Shown: positions 34,823 through 43,224 of the stretch, one piece after another | Numbering within the stretch: position 1 is the stretch's first letter | Layout: each line of letters begins with the position of its first letter | From: a virus | DNA: 59,930 bases | Reading direction: 5' to 3' (one strand) | IMG/VR virus record: IMGVR_UViG_3300017917_001272 | Location: 1-59,930 of that record | The notes under the pieces: generated by a model | Databases searched by the model: none | What the model was told of the DNA's origin: nothing | What the model saw: the letters and a program-made list of their open reading frames with translations, nothing else | Position numbers and translations under genes: made by a program

Positions 34823-36766
34823 TTATGCAGAAACGAGATCTACGACTTCACATGCGCCAGAGGTGCAAGCAAGTTCTTGAGATCCTGTTGTCGTGTCTTC
34901 CAATTCATACAGAGGCAAGGATTCCCATGGGATTCTCTTTGGCATTGAAGCAAGTGCAGCCTCATACTCTTCCTTGCTAATTGGCTGATATGGTGCCTGC
35001 TTATATGTATGCTCAGATAGTGGAAGGAAGGAAACTCCTCCAATATAATCAAAATTATTAAATACCCAAGCGCCTACATCAAGCCACTCGTCCTCTGCCA
35101 CGTTAACCGTAACTGATGGATTATGTTCTGTCCAGTATGTTCTATAGGTCTTCCATACTTCAAGGTGGTCAATTGCCGAAAGATCTGTTGTGACAACAGC
35201 ATTGTCTGGTGCTGCAATTGGGAATGAAAATACTGTTGTGGCATCTGGCTTCATTACATCTGGCTCATTTGGTACACCAAAATCCTTAAGGAATTGTGTC
35301 AAAGGATCTTTGTTGTCTGCACGAACAGTGCGAATGTAATACTTTGAATACCATGGATGAATTCCAGATGAAACTCCTGTCAACTGAGACACTGTACCTG
35401 AGGGCTTAACAGTAGTTACCGCTGTGGAATGCTCAATACCAAGACGATCTGCCTCATCAACATTTGCCTCAACAGCGATTTCTCTTAGGCTTGCGAGCAT
35501 TGGGGCAAGATCCTTGTGCAAGGTTCCTGTCAATGGATTACCGAAAATTCCAGTGAGTGATACACCAAGAAGGCGCTCCTCTTCTGTATTGTCCTTCCAA
35601 GTCTTACGAATGTACTTAAAGTTTGAAAGGGTAGATTGCCAAGTTCCAAGGATGCTGGCAATACGAACCTTTTCTGCAAGAGTATCTTCTGTATCAGTTG
35701 CATCAATAACGACTTCAGTAAGATTGCAGAACTGATTTGCTCTTAGAAGAATTTCTCCACATGGATTCGTTCCCATAACCTTTGAGGAATCTCTACGACC
35801 AAACTTGTCAATGTGCTTTCGAACACTATCCATATTGTAGATACCGCGTTCGCCAGACTTTGATTCATAAAGGTTTCTCCATTCACGAAGGAACTGAGCA
35901 GTATTTGGCTTTCCGTTGTATACCGCTGAATTGTTGGCTAGAGCACGCTGTGGCTCTTGTTCCCACCACTGGCCGCTCTTTGCCTTTGCCATTTCAAAGT
36001 CATCAAGGTTGGATAGTGAGATGAGTGCTGAACGACGGACGCCACCGACAACCACTACCTCACCAATCTTACACATAATATCGTGAGCCTCAATTGGCTT
36101 AAGACGACGACCCTTGGCAACCTTAAACTGCTCAACAGTAAACTTGAAAAGATCATTAAGTGGTTCTGGACCTGATGCACGACCGCCAAATGTCTTTAGT
36201 CTTGCTCCTGCTGGACGAACCTTGCTCATATCCCATTCTGGAATTTGTCCTGTTATAAGAAGACCGATAAGTTCCTTATATGCCTTTGCCCATCCAACCT
36301 TGCTGTCCTCAACTACGATAGTTGTATTTGTCTCATAGAATTCTTCTGCAATGATTGGAAGATTTGCAACATACTTCTGCTCTACTGAGAATCCGACGCC
36401 AGTGCCATTCATTAGGATATACATGGCCTCATCAAAGGCTCTAAGGCTGTCTACCGCGATAAATGAGCAATTGTATGCCGCGATATTATCGCGCTCCAAC
36501 GCTGCTCCTGCGGTCATCATGGCACGCATGGAAGGCATTACCTTATGATGAAGAATGGCATCACGAACTTGAGCAAACCTAATGTCATTTACGTCATACT
36601 TATAATTCTTAACAAGATGATCTTTCATGAAATTCACATAACGATCTACCGTTTCTACCCAAGTCTCCCTTCTACCTTTATCTTCTAGCCAGCGGCTATA
36701 ACGGGAAACATGAATAAAATTACGGTATGGATCAGAAATTGATCCATTTTCGTCAATGAATGACAT
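34823..36766 (-). CDS. nrdJ: B12-dependent ribonucleotide reductase, class II
   Basis: A 647-residue single-chain class II reductase, most like the monomeric RTPR type. It makes deoxynucleotides from ribonucleotides using adenosylcobalamin, so it needs no iron-radical subunit and works with or without oxygen. Seen: YNCSF with C100 and QFCNL with C347 as the substrate-reducing pair; NPCGEI with C336 as the thiyl cysteine and E338; and the C-terminal CTSGACE with C634/C639, which re-reduces the active site. The segment MNGTGVGFSVEQ near 119-130 is typical. The start ATG follows GAGAGGGTG; a promoter lies at 36803-36831 and a terminator follows. It pairs functionally with ThyX for DNA precursor supply. 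All key residues are present. Confidence 0.94.
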   Translation of the reverse strand: MSFIDENGSISDPYRNFIHVSRYSRWLEDKGRRETWVETVDRYVNFMKDHLVKNYKYDVNDIRFAQVRDAILHHKVMPSMRAMMTAGAALERDNIAAYNCSFIAVDSLRAFDEAMYILMNGTGVGFSVEQKYVANLPIIAEEFYETNTTIVVEDSKVGWAKAYKELIGLLITGQIPEWDMSKVRPAGARLKTFGGRASGPEPLNDLFKFTVEQFKVAKGRRLKPIEAHDIMCKIGEVVVVGGVRRSALISLSNLDDFEMAKAKSGQWWEQEPQRALANNSAVYNGKPNTAQFLREWRNLYESKSGERGIYNMDSVRKHIDKFGRRDSSKVMGTNPCGEILLRANQFCNLTEVVIDATDTEDTLAEKVRIASILGTWQSTLSNFKYIRKTWKDNTEEERLLGVSLTGIFGNPLTGTLHKDLAPMLASLREIAVEANVDEADRLGIEHSTAVTTVKPSGTVSQLTGVSSGIHPWYSKYYIRTVRADNKDPLTQFLKDFGVPNEPDVMKPDATTVFSFPIAAPDNAVVTTDLSAIDHLEVWKTYRTYWTEHNPSVTVNVAEDEWLDVGAWVFNNFDYIGGVSFLPLSEHTYKQAPYQPISKEEYEAALASMPKRIPWESLPLYELEDTTTGSQELACTSGACEVVDLVSA

Positions 36767-36802
36767 ATAAACACCCTCTCTTTGAAATTATGGTAAGACA
36801 TA

Positions 36803-36831
36803 ATTGTAGCAACTTCTTATGAATTCCGCAA
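36803..36831 (-). promoter_or_regulatory. Probable promoter of ribonucleotide reductase gene
   Basis: On the minus strand TTGCGG, 17-base spacer, TACAAT, about 37 bases before the ATG at 36766. A small dyad TCCGCA/TGCGGA overlaps the -35 box (36825-36837). The rest of the 36767-36889 gap holds nothing else I can name. Confidence 0.45.
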
Positions 36832-36889
36832 TGCGGATAGGGGAAAAATAATGATTTTTAAAGGTGAACTTTATAACAATTTTATTACA

Positions 36890-37081
36890 TTACCACTTGC
36901 CAAGTGGACATGAGTTTTGCTTTTTTGCAGCCATGGTTTCTACGTTACAACCACACTTTTTACATCCAGAAAGATCAAGTTCTGGACATTCATAGCATAT
37001 GGCCAGTCTCTTTTTTAGAGAAACATTTTTACCAAGCATTGGTGGCTTTGGTACGGGAGTCCACTCTATTGGCTCAGGCAT
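36890..37081 (-). CDS. Small Cys-rich CPLGKW protein, 63 aa
   Basis: A 63-residue protein with the pattern C-x2-C-x7-C-x2-C-G-C-x12-CPLGKW at its C-terminus, preceded by MPEPIEWTPVPKPPMLGKNV. The same pattern ends the two small genes at 58644-59010, so this is one of three family members in the window. The cysteines should bind zinc or form a tight cross-braced knot. I chose ATG 37081, which overlaps the upstream stop by 8 bases (ATGCCTGA); the longer TTG start lacks support. Such genes often sit beside phage fibre genes, from memory, with no known function. Here it follows the fibre array and precedes the reductase. Confidence 0.7.
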   Translation of the reverse strand: MPEPIEWTPVPKPPMLGKNVSLKKRLAICYECPELDLSGCKKCGCNVETMAAKKQNSCPLGKW

Positions 37082-37409
37082 CTTTAATCTCAATCTCTCC
37101 AGTATCTTCAATTGAGAGTTTGTCTTCAAGAGTTGACACTACAAGTATTTCATAAGTGAATATGCCAAGTGGAAGGTCAGCGGTATCTTCTAGTGCAGCA
37201 ACGCAATATGTTGTTGCATCTTTACCGTCCCAAGTAAGCCTGTTTGCAGAATTTGCCTCAAAGCCCATGTTGAAAATAATGTTTTTGTTTTCATCAAGAA
37301 TTCTAAAGTATGAACGATTAGATATTCTAAAATTTGTCATATGGTCTGGGCCAGAGTATTTCCATAACCAAGCATGGTATGTTGGAACTCCTCTAGTTAC
37401 AGAAATCAT
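37074..37409 (-). CDS. BppU-like beta-sandwich virion protein, 111 aa
   Basis: A 111-residue protein. I chose the ATG at 37409 (MISVTRG), which overlaps the upstream stop as TAATG, over an ATG 21 bases earlier. The sequence FRISNRSYFRILDENKNIIF, then RLTWDGKDATTYCVAALEDT and GIFTYEILVVSTLEDKLSIE fits the small sandwich domain seen at the N-terminus of baseplate upper proteins ('dlp.G.y.yeI.v....d......G.i.i'). A similar plan occurs in the 114-aa protein at 52747-53091. It probably attaches fibres to the particle. Assignment by pattern. Confidence 0.6.
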   Translation of the reverse strand: MISVTRGVPTYHAWLWKYSGPDHMTNFRISNRSYFRILDENKNIIFNMGFEANSANRLTWDGKDATTYCVAALEDTADLPLGIFTYEILVVSTLEDKLSIEDTGEIEIKDA

Positions 37410-37849
37410 TAGTTGACAATCCTTCGCCATTCATTAGTTCCTTGTACATACCCTGCGGGACCAGCATTAAGATTTGGCCCAGAGCAGCATTGGTATGGCT
37501 GTAGAACCCAAACAAAGTTTCCTTGTGCATCTTGAAATGCTGAAGCGCACATAGCACAGTTATAAGTAAAAGTATATGGGGCACGACCAATAAGGGCTGT
37601 TGCGGTTATTGTTTGAGAAGTTCCCTTGACTGAATTAGCAGCAACAGTACATTCTGAAGGTGTTGCACTCAATGTAACTACTCCAGTGCCGTCCATCGTG
37701 GCCGTTCCAGAGTTTGGCACAAGAGTATATACGTTTTGTGAACTATAGTTTGTCGTATTAAACTTTCCAGTGGTGTTATACGACATATTAGGTTTTGCAG
37801 GAGTCCATCTTCCTCCTGCTGAAGCATTAAGTACACCAATAATAGGCAT
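37409..37849 (-). CDS. Virion protein with Cys-rich C-terminal part
   Basis: A 146-residue protein. The ATG at 37849 overlaps the stop of the upstream fibre gene as TAATG, so I prefer it over a longer in-frame start. The N-terminus (LNASAGGRWTPAKPNMSYNT) is Ser/Thr/Asn-rich; the middle repeats short strands (TATMDGTGVVTLSATPSECT). The C-terminal region has YNCAMCASAFQ and QPYQCCSGPN, five cysteines in 30 residues that could bind metal or form disulphides outside the cell. Secreted-fold-like composition and its place at the end of the fibre array suggest a fibre accessory. No family recognised. Confidence 0.6.
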   Translation of the reverse strand: MPIIGVLNASAGGRWTPAKPNMSYNTTGKFNTTNYSSQNVYTLVPNSGTATMDGTGVVTLSATPSECTVAANSVKGTSQTITATALIGRAPYTFTYNCAMCASAFQDAQGNFVWVLQPYQCCSGPNLNAGPAGYVQGTNEWRRIVN

Positions 37850-38697
37850 TACGCAATCACATCTCCCGATACTATCCAAGTATTACTTGCACGCTTAATT
37901 AACGTAGCAACGCTCCACTGAGTTCTAAGTTTCAACCCAGGTGTTCCATTAATTATAACACCAACTCCTGGGGTTATTGTGGTTTGTCCAGTTCCAGTTT
38001 GTGCAATAATAATTTGTGCTCCAATTGCAAAGTTTACTGAACTTTCTGGAGGAACAGTTATTGTATTTGCTGTTGCAACGCTCATTTCAACCTGAGTAGC
38101 CGCATCTGTCAACTGCAAGGTATAGTTTGATGTTCTACTGGTAATTGTTAAATTTAATGGAGAATATTGGCCAGACAATCCTGTAACTGCTGACTGAGGG
38201 ATATTTTGGAAGGTATTAAGCGTACCGTCCATTGTTTTGTTTGTTAAAGTTTGTGTAAGTGTTGTTCCTACAACGGCTCCTGCCCCAACACCGTGTATCC
38301 CCGTTGTAAGCCCTGAGTGTGTTGTGATTCCCCCTGTAACAAACGCAGTGCTTGCAATTTTTGTTGTATTATCTCCTGCTGTTGGCGTTGTTGTCAATAG
38401 CGGAGTGCCAGTAAATGTTGGAGAAGATATTGGCGCATAATTTGCAGATGCTGTTGTTTCCTTTAAATATCCCTGATTAATAACAAATTGTGTCGTGGCA
38501 ATTTGTGTAGTGCTTGTATCTGTAGCAGCGGTTGGTGCTGCTGGAACTCCCGTGAATACTGGAGAAGCAAGATTTGATTTTGTAACGAATGTTGAGTCAA
38601 CTGCGACCGCTAGAGCCTTAACGTCATCAGCAACGTCTACTGGATCTGTATTTAACGGATAGGGTAAAGAGTATACATCAGTAAGACCGCTAGGCAT
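37849..38697 (-). CDS. Modular tail fibre protein, 282 aa
   Basis: A 282-residue fibre protein built from modules. The N-terminus MPSGLTDVYSLPYPLNTDPV followed by DVADDVKALAVAVDS is a common phage-fibre attachment segment. Then come two 'SP.FTGtP..ptp......Ia.t.FV' shaft repeats (about residues 43-75 and 87-118) and TLTQTLTNKTMDGT. The C-terminal ~85 residues (SNYTLQLTDAATQVEMSV, ANTITVPPESSVNFAIGAQI, GTPGLKLRTQWSVATLIKRA) form a head module shared with three other genes in the array. Start is leaderless behind TATAAT; the stop overlaps the next start as TAATG. Likely a receptor-binding or decorative fibre. Confidence 0.8.
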   Translation of the reverse strand: MPSGLTDVYSLPYPLNTDPVDVADDVKALAVAVDSTFVTKSNLASPVFTGVPAAPTAATDTSTTQIATTQFVINQGYLKETTASANYAPISSPTFTGTPLLTTTPTAGDNTTKIASTAFVTGGITTHSGLTTGIHGVGAGAVVGTTLTQTLTNKTMDGTLNTFQNIPQSAVTGLSGQYSPLNLTITSRTSNYTLQLTDAATQVEMSVATANTITVPPESSVNFAIGAQIIIAQTGTGQTTITPGVGVIINGTPGLKLRTQWSVATLIKRASNTWIVSGDVIA

Positions 38698-38703
38698 ATA
38701 AAA

Positions 38704-38709
38704 ATTATA
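38704..38709 (-). promoter_or_regulatory. -10 box, leaderless start of fibre gene
   Basis: TATAAT on the minus strand, ending exactly 6 bases before the ATG at 38697. Confidence 0.66.
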
Positions 38710-38721
38710 CCATTCTTAACA

Positions 38722-39573
38722 TTATGGAACAAGATCGCCAGTGACAACCCAAGAGTTTGTGTCTCGCTTAATCAATGTTGCCAATGACCATTGAGTTCTT
38801 GTTTTGAGGCCTGGGGTGGCGTTTGGAGTAAAACTATTTCCAGCGATAGTAACCTGTCCTGTGCCAGTTTGCATGATAGCAATATATGTTCCTACAGGGA
38901 AAATAGTTGTAACAGATTCATTTGGTATTGTTATTGTGGTTCCAGATGATGAATTAACCTCAATCATTTTGCTTTGATCTGATGCAACCAAGGTATACGA
39001 GGCATTTCTTTGATTTGTTCCAATTGTTTGAATTGGATTAGTCAATGTTTTGTTTGTCAGCGTTTGTGTTCCTGAAATAGTCACAACTTCATTTGTTCCA
39101 GTACCATCAAAGGAGTACATTTTTCCTGAACTGTCTACTTTGGCAACAGTTGTTGCACTACTATTCCATCTTTGTAAATCTGCGGTTTGAGCAATAACGC
39201 CCTGAATAGTTAATGGAACAATAGTGCTACCACTTGGCTGAATAAAGTTTCTTGTATCATTGTTGTCATTTGATGATGGAATCATTTTGACATAAGTAGA
39301 AGCAAGGCTTGTTCCAACAACAGTTTCTAACGACACAAGTCTTGCTTGCACCGTAGTTGCTGGATTTATTGGATCGTATGAAGTATATCCAATTGCGTTT
39401 CTAGTTTTTGTAATGTCATCATTGATTGTAGCCAAATGTGACTCTACGCTGTTTGGAAAAATAGATCCTGTTATTCCACCCGTATGATAATATTTAAAGG
39501 CTTCAACAATGTCTGCTTTATCTGATAATGTTGGAACAGTTACTTGATAGTTTGTTCCAATATTAGTAGTCAA
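38722..39573 (-). CDS. Modular tail fibre protein, 283 aa, TTG start
   Basis: A 283-residue fibre protein. The N-terminal ~70 residues (SDKADIVEAFKYYHTGGITG, then SVESHLATINDDITKTRNAI) form an attachment domain with a helical part. The middle has GTQTLTNKTLTNPIQTIGTN. The C-terminal module (ASYTLVASDQSKMIEVNSSS, TPGLKTRTQWSLATLIKRDT, WVVTGDL) is a homologue of the module ending three other array genes. The start is TTG at 39573 with AAAGGTG upstream; no earlier start is in frame because of a stop, and it lies 18 bases after TGATATAAT. Role as in its paralogues: exchangeable fibre tip. Confidence 0.78.
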   Translation of the reverse strand: MTTNIGTNYQVTVPTLSDKADIVEAFKYYHTGGITGSIFPNSVESHLATINDDITKTRNAIGYTSYDPINPATTVQARLVSLETVVGTSLASTYVKMIPSSNDNNDTRNFIQPSGSTIVPLTIQGVIAQTADLQRWNSSATTVAKVDSSGKMYSFDGTGTNEVVTISGTQTLTNKTLTNPIQTIGTNQRNASYTLVASDQSKMIEVNSSSGTTITIPNESVTTIFPVGTYIAIMQTGTGQVTIAGNSFTPNATPGLKTRTQWSLATLIKRDTNSWVVTGDLVP

Positions 39574-39591
39574 AGCAGTTCACCTTTTATG

Positions 39592-39597
39592 ATTATA
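39592..39597 (-). promoter_or_regulatory. Extended -10 box before TTG-start fibre gene
   Basis: TGATATAAT on the minus strand, 18 bases before the TTG at 39573; the short leader carries AAAGGTG. Confidence 0.52.
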
Positions 39598-39601
39598 TCA
39601 T

Positions 39602-40297
39602 TTAGTTTGAGGCCATAATTACCCAGTTTGTTCCATTTCCCACCAAAATGGCCCATTTTCCTGCTGTAGCGGATAGAATTGACGTTGCTGCTGTTCCAGA
39701 ATTTATTGGCAATACATTTGATGATGCGGAATTAATTGCAAATGCAGCAATTGTTTTTACTAAAAGAACTCTGCCAACGGTGGCAGTTGGTAAAGTTACT
39801 GTACAAGTAGCAGTAGTGTTGAAAATAATAGACATGTCCGTTGAAGAAACGGTATATGTGGCAGCGGTTACAGGCGTTACAGTAGATAATGCACCAATAA
39901 TCAATTGATTAAGATTTGGTGAAGTTGTGGTTGATAAGTCTCCTGATGCTGAGTTAGTAACAACTCCAGCAGTTGAGAGTGATGCAATTCTTACATTTCC
40001 GCTTGCATCAATAACGAATGGTGTGCTGTCTGGATTTGCGCTATCTTCAACTACAAGAGCATTGCCAGATCCAGTTTGTGTAATTCTTAATGCATTACCA
40101 GCGCTATTATCGGAAATTACAGATTGACCAGAAAATACTGAGTTTGCGTATGAAAGCGCTGTCCAAGCATCGTTTCCATTGCCAATTTTCCATCTTCCAG
40201 TGTCTGTTTCAAGGCCCATTTCTCCTGCTGCAAGAGTCGGATTATTAGTGGTCCAATTTGCGGAGGTATCTCTACGCATTTGGATTCTGACAGACAT
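39602..40297 (-). CDS. Fibre protein with Mtd-N-type domain, 231 aa
   Basis: A 231-residue protein. Residues 1-55 (VRIQMRRDTSANWTTNNPTL, then AAGEMGLETDTGRWKIGNGN, DAWTALSYA) match the major-tropism-determinant N-terminal attachment domain ('iq.RrgtaaeW...np.La.GE.g.etdtg..KiGdG.taW..L.y'). The middle (GNALRITQTGSGNALVVEDS) is a common shaft segment. The C-terminus is a beta tip (GKWAILVGNGTNWVIMASN) unlike the shared module of the neighbours. It likely anchors to the particle via the first domain and displays the tip. Leaderless start. Confidence 0.8.
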   Translation of the reverse strand: MSVRIQMRRDTSANWTTNNPTLAAGEMGLETDTGRWKIGNGNDAWTALSYANSVFSGQSVISDNSAGNALRITQTGSGNALVVEDSANPDSTPFVIDASGNVRIASLSTAGVVTNSASGDLSTTTSPNLNQLIIGALSTVTPVTAATYTVSSTDMSIIFNTTATCTVTLPTATVGRVLLVKTIAAFAINSASSNVLPINSGTAATSILSATAGKWAILVGNGTNWVIMASN

Positions 40298-40303
40298 ATG
40301 TTA

Positions 40304-40309
40304 ATTATA
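40304..40309 (-). promoter_or_regulatory. -10 box, leaderless start of Mtd-N-type gene
   Basis: TATAAT on the minus strand, ending exactly 6 bases before the ATG at 40297. Confidence 0.66.
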
Positions 40310-40311
40310 CC

Positions 40312-41310
40312 TTATGCAACAAGATCGCCAAATGCTAACCAAGAGTCCGTTCCGCGCTTAAAAACAGTAGCGGTTGACCATTGAGTTCTAAGTTTTAAAC
40401 CTGGTGTTCCGTTTACCGTAACTGCCCCACTTGCTGGAGCGATGGTAGTTTGCCCAGCACCTGTTTGAGTAATGGTTATTGTAGATCCAATTGGGAACGC
40501 AACGCTAGCATTGGTAGGAATAACAAAGTTATTTGCAGAAGCATTGCTTATTTCTACAACCTTATCTCTATCACTTAGTACCGCTGAATAAGATGTTGTT
40601 TGTGCATTAATTCCTACAGTAATCTGTGGAGTGTTTAAGGTGGGCGTATTTAAGGTTGGAGTATTAAGAACTGGGCTTGTCAAAGTTTTATTTGTTAGCG
40701 TTTGTACAGCATTCAAGGTTACGTTATCTGGATTAGAAAGTGCTGTCCAAGCAGATCCTGTCCACATATATTGAACGGTATCGTCTGAATCTACCCAAAT
40801 TTGTCCAACTACTGGTGATGTTGGTGCTGTTGCTTGATACTTAGAAAATGGATAAAGGCTGGTATCTGCAACACCATTTACCCATTCAGATCCAGTCCAA
40901 TATAAAACGTTGCCTGTTGATGTATTGACAAAAACATCCCCAATTGCTGGGTTTGATGGATTTGACGTTCCAGTAGAAATATTTGAGGTTCCATTGGTTT
41001 CATAAATACCGTTGAGTGAAAATGAAAGATTTGCTGTAGACGACCTAATATAGATTACGTCATTAGTCATTACTGGAAATCTAAAGGTTTCCATCGAATT
41101 TGCAACTGGAACAAGAGCGTCATATGCAATATATGAATATTGTGACTCAGACGAACTTCCTTGTGGCTGTATCCATATTCTTACATTTGCAGCAATTGTA
41201 GGAGATTTATTTGTGGCAATAACCGATACTAATGCTGGCCTAGGTGCGGTATATAGAATAGTGTTTGTCGTAGCGGCAGGATTAGATATCGCTAGACGAG
41301 TAATGGCCAT
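40312..41310 (-). CDS. Modular tail fibre protein, 332 aa
   Basis: A 332-residue fibre built from four modules. Residues 1-105 (ITRLAISNPAATTNTILYTA, VRIWIQPQGSSSESQYSYIA) form an N-domain shared with the gene at 49425-50072. Residues about 113-195 carry two copies of a 'nPaiGDvfvnts.g.v.yWtGseWv' unit. Residues about 205-235 have QTLTNKTLTSPVLNTPTLNT with three tandem LNTP repeats, a shaft. The C-terminal ~90 residues (TPGLKLRTQWSTATVFKRGT) are the shared tip module. Leaderless start. This mosaic is direct evidence of module exchange within the array. Confidence 0.82.
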   Translation of the reverse strand: MAITRLAISNPAATTNTILYTAPRPALVSVIATNKSPTIAANVRIWIQPQGSSSESQYSYIAYDALVPVANSMETFRFPVMTNDVIYIRSSTANLSFSLNGIYETNGTSNISTGTSNPSNPAIGDVFVNTSTGNVLYWTGSEWVNGVADTSLYPFSKYQATAPTSPVVGQIWVDSDDTVQYMWTGSAWTALSNPDNVTLNAVQTLTNKTLTSPVLNTPTLNTPTLNTPQITVGINAQTTSYSAVLSDRDKVVEISNASANNFVIPTNASVAFPIGSTITITQTGAGQTTIAPASGAVTVNGTPGLKLRTQWSTATVFKRGTDSWLAFGDLVA

Positions 41311-41316
41311 ATTAAA

Positions 41317-41322
41317 ATTATA
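41317..41322 (-). promoter_or_regulatory. Extended -10 box, leaderless start of fibre gene
   Basis: TGATATAAT on the minus strand, ending exactly 6 bases before the ATG at 41310. Confidence 0.68.
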
Positions 41323-41331
41323 TCATTCAGG

Positions 41332-41868
41332 TTATCTTGTATATGCAAAAAGATAAAAAGAACTTCCAGCAGCAAAAGACCCAGTTGATGGGAAGAAGTC
41401 TAGTTGTGTTATTTGACCAGTAAATGAACTATTTTGACCAAAAATAAAGCCTATGTTACAGTTTGCAGTGTATCCTGAATTTGGCACTGTTCCTTGCTTA
41501 CATTGAAAGTTTTTATAAACATTTGTCTTTGAATATCCAAAAATTTGAATAAAATTAGAGGAAAAATAGCCAGTTGCCCATCTTGAATCTGGAATTGTAC
41601 TCAGATCAAAGGAAGATGCCGCAGTTCCCTGAGATCCAGTAACTGCCCACGCTGTTGTGGTTGCTGCATAATTATAATCATTGTATGTTGTTGTTGTTAA
41701 TCCATTAAATCTCATTTTCATTGTTGTTAGTGCCCCAGCGGTTCCTCTTGCCGAATAAAATACAACTAAATCTTTATAAGTAGATGGAATTGAAGAAAAG
41801 GTAACAGTGGCAGTATCTACAGAAAGTTCTGATTGTGCAAGCAAAACATCATTTCCTAAATCAGACAT
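41332..41868 (-). CDS. Fibre/adhesin protein, tandem paralogue 3
   Basis: A 178-residue jelly-roll-type protein, third of three tandem relatives. Shared pattern: VTFSSIPSTYKDLVVFYSAR, then MKMRFNGLTTTTYNDYNYAA, a variable middle, QIFGYSKTNVYKNFQCKQGT, and a closing SSFYLFAYTR. The '..fssIP..Y..LvvfysaR.......m.iRFN.d...nY' opening is common among fibre proteins of aquatic phages. The start overlaps the upstream stop as TAATG. It is probably one surface-exposed head domain with no shaft of its own, so it may trimerise on a partner. Confidence 0.72.
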   Translation of the reverse strand: MSDLGNDVLLAQSELSVDTATVTFSSIPSTYKDLVVFYSARGTAGALTTMKMRFNGLTTTTYNDYNYAATTTAWAVTGSQGTAASSFDLSTIPDSRWATGYFSSNFIQIFGYSKTNVYKNFQCKQGTVPNSGYTANCNIGFIFGQNSSFTGQITQLDFFPSTGSFAAGSSFYLFAYTR

Positions 41869-42395
41869 TAGTTTGCTCCAGTTGCATATAGAGATATTCT
41901 AGAGTTAGCAACAAAATTTGCATCCAAACTAAGAACGGTAATTGAATCTACAGTATTGGTAGATTTCCAAAGACCAGATGACTCTGTTACTTGTCCTCCG
42001 CTGGTATTTTGATCATGACCGCCTTGAGTATATACAGTAGTAAATATTGATGTATTGTTGTATCCATATATATATATTCGATATCCACAAAAAGTATTTG
42101 CTAGTCCAGATGCGCCTGGTATTGACAAATTACAGCAAGATGTTGCTGGATCTGTTAATGTTGCTAAAATATTTGTTGTTGTACTTTTTAAACAGTTTCT
42201 GTTTAAAGTTGCATAATTACTTGTTGCATCATTGTTAAATCTTAGCCCCACATAAGAATATACGTTTGCTCTATCGCTTCTTAAACTTAATTCTAAAATT
42301 AAAACTTTTAGATTGCTTCTATTTGTTATATTTGAAAAAGTAATTGAATTTGTTGAGGAAGACAAAGAAATTTGCCCCATATTAAAGGTAGCCAT
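41868..42395 (-). CDS. Fibre/adhesin protein, tandem paralogue 2
   Basis: A 175-residue relative of its two neighbours: ITFSNITNRSNLKVLILELS, then YVGLRFNNDATSNYATLNRN, RIYIYGYNNTSIFTTVYTQG and a closing SRISLYATGAN. It shares the opening strand pair, the RFN-D-NY motif and the C-terminal strand, with a different middle. The start overlaps the upstream stop by one base (TAATG) and follows GAGG. Tandem duplication with diversification is the simplest reading. Confidence 0.72.
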   Translation of the reverse strand: MATFNMGQISLSSSTNSITFSNITNRSNLKVLILELSLRSDRANVYSYVGLRFNNDATSNYATLNRNCLKSTTTNILATLTDPATSCCNLSIPGASGLANTFCGYRIYIYGYNNTSIFTTVYTQGGHDQNTSGGQVTESSGLWKSTNTVDSITVLSLDANFVANSRISLYATGAN

Positions 42396-42958
42396 TATCC
42401 CTTCCTCAATCCATATAATATAAAAGAACTTTCGGCAAGGAAATTTCCTGATGGTGAGCCGCCGCTATATCCAGTAATTAAAGAAATTTTATTAATAGCA
42501 GATGTTGATCTCCATTGATATAGTCCAGATTCTAATATTGTTGTTCCTGTTGATGCCCTCCTTGACCAAACACCATAAAATTTTTTAAATTTTGTAGTTG
42601 TATAGTCATCTATATACATTTCAATTTGGCATCTTCTTATCCAAGGAACTGAACTAGGGCCAGGGACTGCAATATCCATCGCAGTAACATTGCTTTGAGA
42701 GTTATTGGTAACTGCCGCAGAAACCAAGGTTCTTGAATAGTTTGAGCCTGCATCATCATTAAATCTAATTCCTGGATATGATTCAGTGTTACCACTAATA
42801 TTTACACTCAATGCTAGCGCTCCATAAACAACTAAGGAGTCATAGTTTTGCGGAATATTAGAAAAAACAATGCTTGAGGAGCCCATAACTGCTTGCGCCA
42901 AAACATCTACTTGGACTACATTAGTGTTTGAAGACGAAACAATTCCATTCACCATCAT
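42395..42958 (-). CDS. Fibre/adhesin protein, tandem paralogue 1
   Basis: A 187-residue first member of the tandem trio: IVFSNIPQNYDSLVVYGALA, then YPGIRFNDDAGSNYSRTLVS, CQIEMYIDDYTTTKFKKFYG and a closing SSFILYGLRKG. Start ATG overlaps the upstream stop as ATGA. The 20-residue N-terminal extension (VSSSNTNVVQVDVLAQAVMG) is like that of paralogue 3. Likely a trimeric head displayed on the particle. Confidence 0.72.
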   Translation of the reverse strand: MMVNGIVSSSNTNVVQVDVLAQAVMGSSSIVFSNIPQNYDSLVVYGALALSVNISGNTESYPGIRFNDDAGSNYSRTLVSAAVTNNSQSNVTAMDIAVPGPSSVPWIRRCQIEMYIDDYTTTKFKKFYGVWSRRASTGTTILESGLYQWRSTSAINKISLITGYSGGSPSGNFLAESSFILYGLRKG

Positions 42959-43215
42959 AGCAAATGCATTATCCTGTAATCTGGAGTAATTTGTGGAACA
43001 AAAGATTCTGCATCTTCCTGAGAAAACCCTAAGTCAATAAATTTTTTGATAGAATTATTTCTTTTTTCTATTTGTTGATCATATTCTTTTTTCAGTTCAG
43101 TAGCGATAATTTCATTTTGCGCTTTATCCTTTTTTAATTGATCTTTTTCTTTTTTTGTATACTGTCTTTCTATTATTTCGCCAGTTTCAACATTAATTTC
43201 AATTACGTCTGCCAT
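42955..43215 (-). CDS. Small helical fibre-cluster protein, 86 aa
   Basis: An 86-residue, mostly helical and highly charged protein: VIEINVETGEIIERQYTKKE, then KDQLKKDKAQNEIIATELKK, KRNNSIKKFIDLGFSQEDAE. The 'i.iNveTGEii.r..t.eE' opening occurs in small phage proteins encoded beside fibre genes and sometimes thought to help fibre assembly. AGGAG precedes the ATG. It overlaps the first tandem adhesin gene as ATGA. A fibre chaperone is a reasonable but unproven guess. Confidence 0.65.
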   Translation of the reverse strand: MADVIEINVETGEIIERQYTKKEKDQLKKDKAQNEIIATELKKEYDQQIEKRNNSIKKFIDLGFSQEDAESFVPQITPDYRIMHLL

Positions 43216-43224
43216 CTTTTTCTC

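Noticed and set aside
42001-42240. Possible plus-strand gene opposite paralogue 2
   Set aside because: Leu/Tyr-rich translation is typical of antisense to a Asn/Thr/Ser-rich fibre gene.
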